In this document: positions 12,939 to 13,238 of the stretch, piece by piece
Layout: each line of letters begins with the position of its first letter
Position numbering within the stretch: the first letter of the stretch is position 1
Source of the DNA: an uncultured Bacillota bacterium
Lineage (GTDB): Bacteria; Bacillota; Clostridia; Peptostreptococcales; Anaerovoracaceae
NCBI GenBank assembly: GCA_946631075.1
Contig: CAMOZS010000029.1
Coordinates: 1-13,238 of the forward strand
DNA: 13,238 bases
Reading direction: 5' to 3'
The notes under the pieces: generated by a model
The model's input: only the letters and a program-made list of their open reading frames with translations
What the model was told of the DNA's origin: nothing
Database searches by the model: none
Position numbers and translations under genes: made by a program

Positions 12939-12960
12939 CATCACGTTTTTGTTGTATATT
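12932..12960 (+). promoter_or_regulatory. Putative rpsB promoter
   Basis: TTGCAA (12932-12937), 17-bp spacer, TATATT (12955-12960). The predicted start, about 12966-12968, falls in the left arm of the hairpin at 12963-12993, so the transcript would begin with that structure. The -35 is the same variant as at 3388. Confidence 0.5.
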
Positions 12961-12962
12961 TA

Positions 12963-13001
12963 ATCTCGGTGTCGGCTCAGCCGGCGCCGGGATATTATTT
13001 T
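12963..13001 (+). terminator. Strong hairpin with U-rich tail: terminator of the LytTR gene, or 5' element of the rpsB leader
   Basis: Bases 12963-12975 pair with 12981-12993 (13 bp) around the loop CTCAG. Three U-G wobbles (T12966/G12990, T12970/G12986, T12972/G12984) are acceptable only in RNA from the + strand. The tail ATATTATTTTA follows. As a Rho-independent terminator it would end the rpoZ/LytTR transcript 37 nt after the LytTR stop. The overlap with the promoter start point is unusual. Confidence 0.65.
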
Positions 13002-13179
13002 ACACACGAATCCGGGCGGATGCCGGTGCCTTAACGGCCGCTACAAGCGCTGTCGCACCGACGCCGGGCCAGGTTTTGCAAAGGCTGGACCCAGCTTTTG
13101 CATGAGGCCGCGGGGTGTGCAGGAGGTTGCATCCGGAGAAGGCTTCGTGGAAGAACAAAAAACCGAAAGGAGAACAACA
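12994..13179 (+). ncRNA. Structured 5' leader of rpsB
   Basis: This is the stretch between the hairpin above and rpsB. CGGTGC (13024-13029) pairs perfectly with GCACCG (13055-13060), with a small internal CGCT/AGCG stem (13040-13043 with 13047-13050 or nearby). A second element, 13077-13087 with 13092-13102, is an 11-bp stem with one G-U and a GACC tetraloop. No ORF with a usable start was found. S2 autoregulates its operon through an mRNA leader in E. coli; whether that applies here is inference. An AGGAGG at 13121-13126 has no usable start codon after it. Confidence 0.45.
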
Positions 13180-13238
13180 ATGTCAGTAATTTCAATGAAA
13201 CAGCTGCTGGAAGCAGGCGTCCACTTCGGACATCAGAC
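13180..13238 (+). CDS. rpsB: 30S ribosomal protein S2, N-terminal fragment (runs off the window)
   Basis: The first 19 codons read MSVISMKQLLEAGVHFGHQ, which is the invariant N-terminus of bacterial ribosomal protein S2. S2 binds the 30S shoulder/neck with S1 and S8. AAAGGAGA (13166-13173) is the ribosome-binding site with 6-7 bases spacing. An in-frame GTG at 13147 would add VEEQKTERRTT but is not S2-like. In Bacillota tsf usually follows; here it lies outside the window. Confidence 0.97.
   Translation, partial: MSVISMKQLLEAGVHFGHQ

Noticed and set aside
13147..13179. In-frame GTG with GGAGAAGG upstream as an extended rpsB start
   Set aside because: It would add VEEQKTERRTT, not found on S2, and the ATG at 13180 has its own good ribosome-binding site and the standard N-terminus.

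Overview
The window is a GC-rich, gene-dense stretch of bacterial housekeeping DNA, almost certainly from a Bacillota of class Clostridia. The grounds are gene order (SRP/ribosome-maturation block, then yggS-sepF-divIVA-lspA-rluD, then rqcH/yicC-gmk-rpoZ, then rpsB), strong AGGAGG ribosome-binding sites before most genes, and SepF, DivIVA and RqcH (NFACT) proteins, which are typical of Gram-positives. No mobile element, CRISPR array, tRNA or rRNA was seen. Genus cannot be decided from the sequence; a gut-type anaerobe is a guess.

Region 1 (1-3420, + strand) is a translation and secretion operon: the 3' end of a ylxM-like gene, ffh (SRP54), rpsP (S16), khpA (KH-domain RNA chaperone), rimM (30S maturation) and trmD (tRNA m1G37 methyltransferase). 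rplS, which usually follows trmD, is not there. Region 2 (3420-7708, + strand) joins it directly. It holds an orphan HlyD-like single-pass membrane protein, yggS (PLP homeostasis), sepF and divIVA (division/polarity), lspA (signal peptidase II) and an RluD-type pseudouridine synthase, with start/stop overlaps at several joints. A consensus-like promoter lies inside the end of trmD, and its predicted start point falls on the ATG of the HlyD-like gene.

Region 3 (7709-8894) is the least conserved part. A 52-residue, six-cysteine protein on the - strand (too short for routine ORF calling) is divergent from an alpha/beta-hydrolase of the monoacylglycerol lipase type. They share an AT-rich intergenic region bounded by a 13-bp near-identical direct repeat. 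Region 4 (8895-12926) has rqcH on the - strand (ribosome quality control) divergent from yicC, gmk and rpoZ on the + strand, followed by a stand-alone LytTR DNA-binding protein. gmk has its own strong extended -10 promoter with a palindrome centred in the spacer.

Region 5 (12927-13238) is a 253-nt leader with at least two strong RNA hairpins before the truncated rpsB (S2) gene. The best unexplained signals are the rpsB leader, the apparently leaderless promoter inside trmD, the cysteine-rich small protein with its flanking repeats, the palindrome-bearing gmk promoter, the orphan HlyD-like protein in a division cluster, and a Glu where TrmD normally has its catalytic Asp. All coordinates come from manual reading; no database search or folding program was run.
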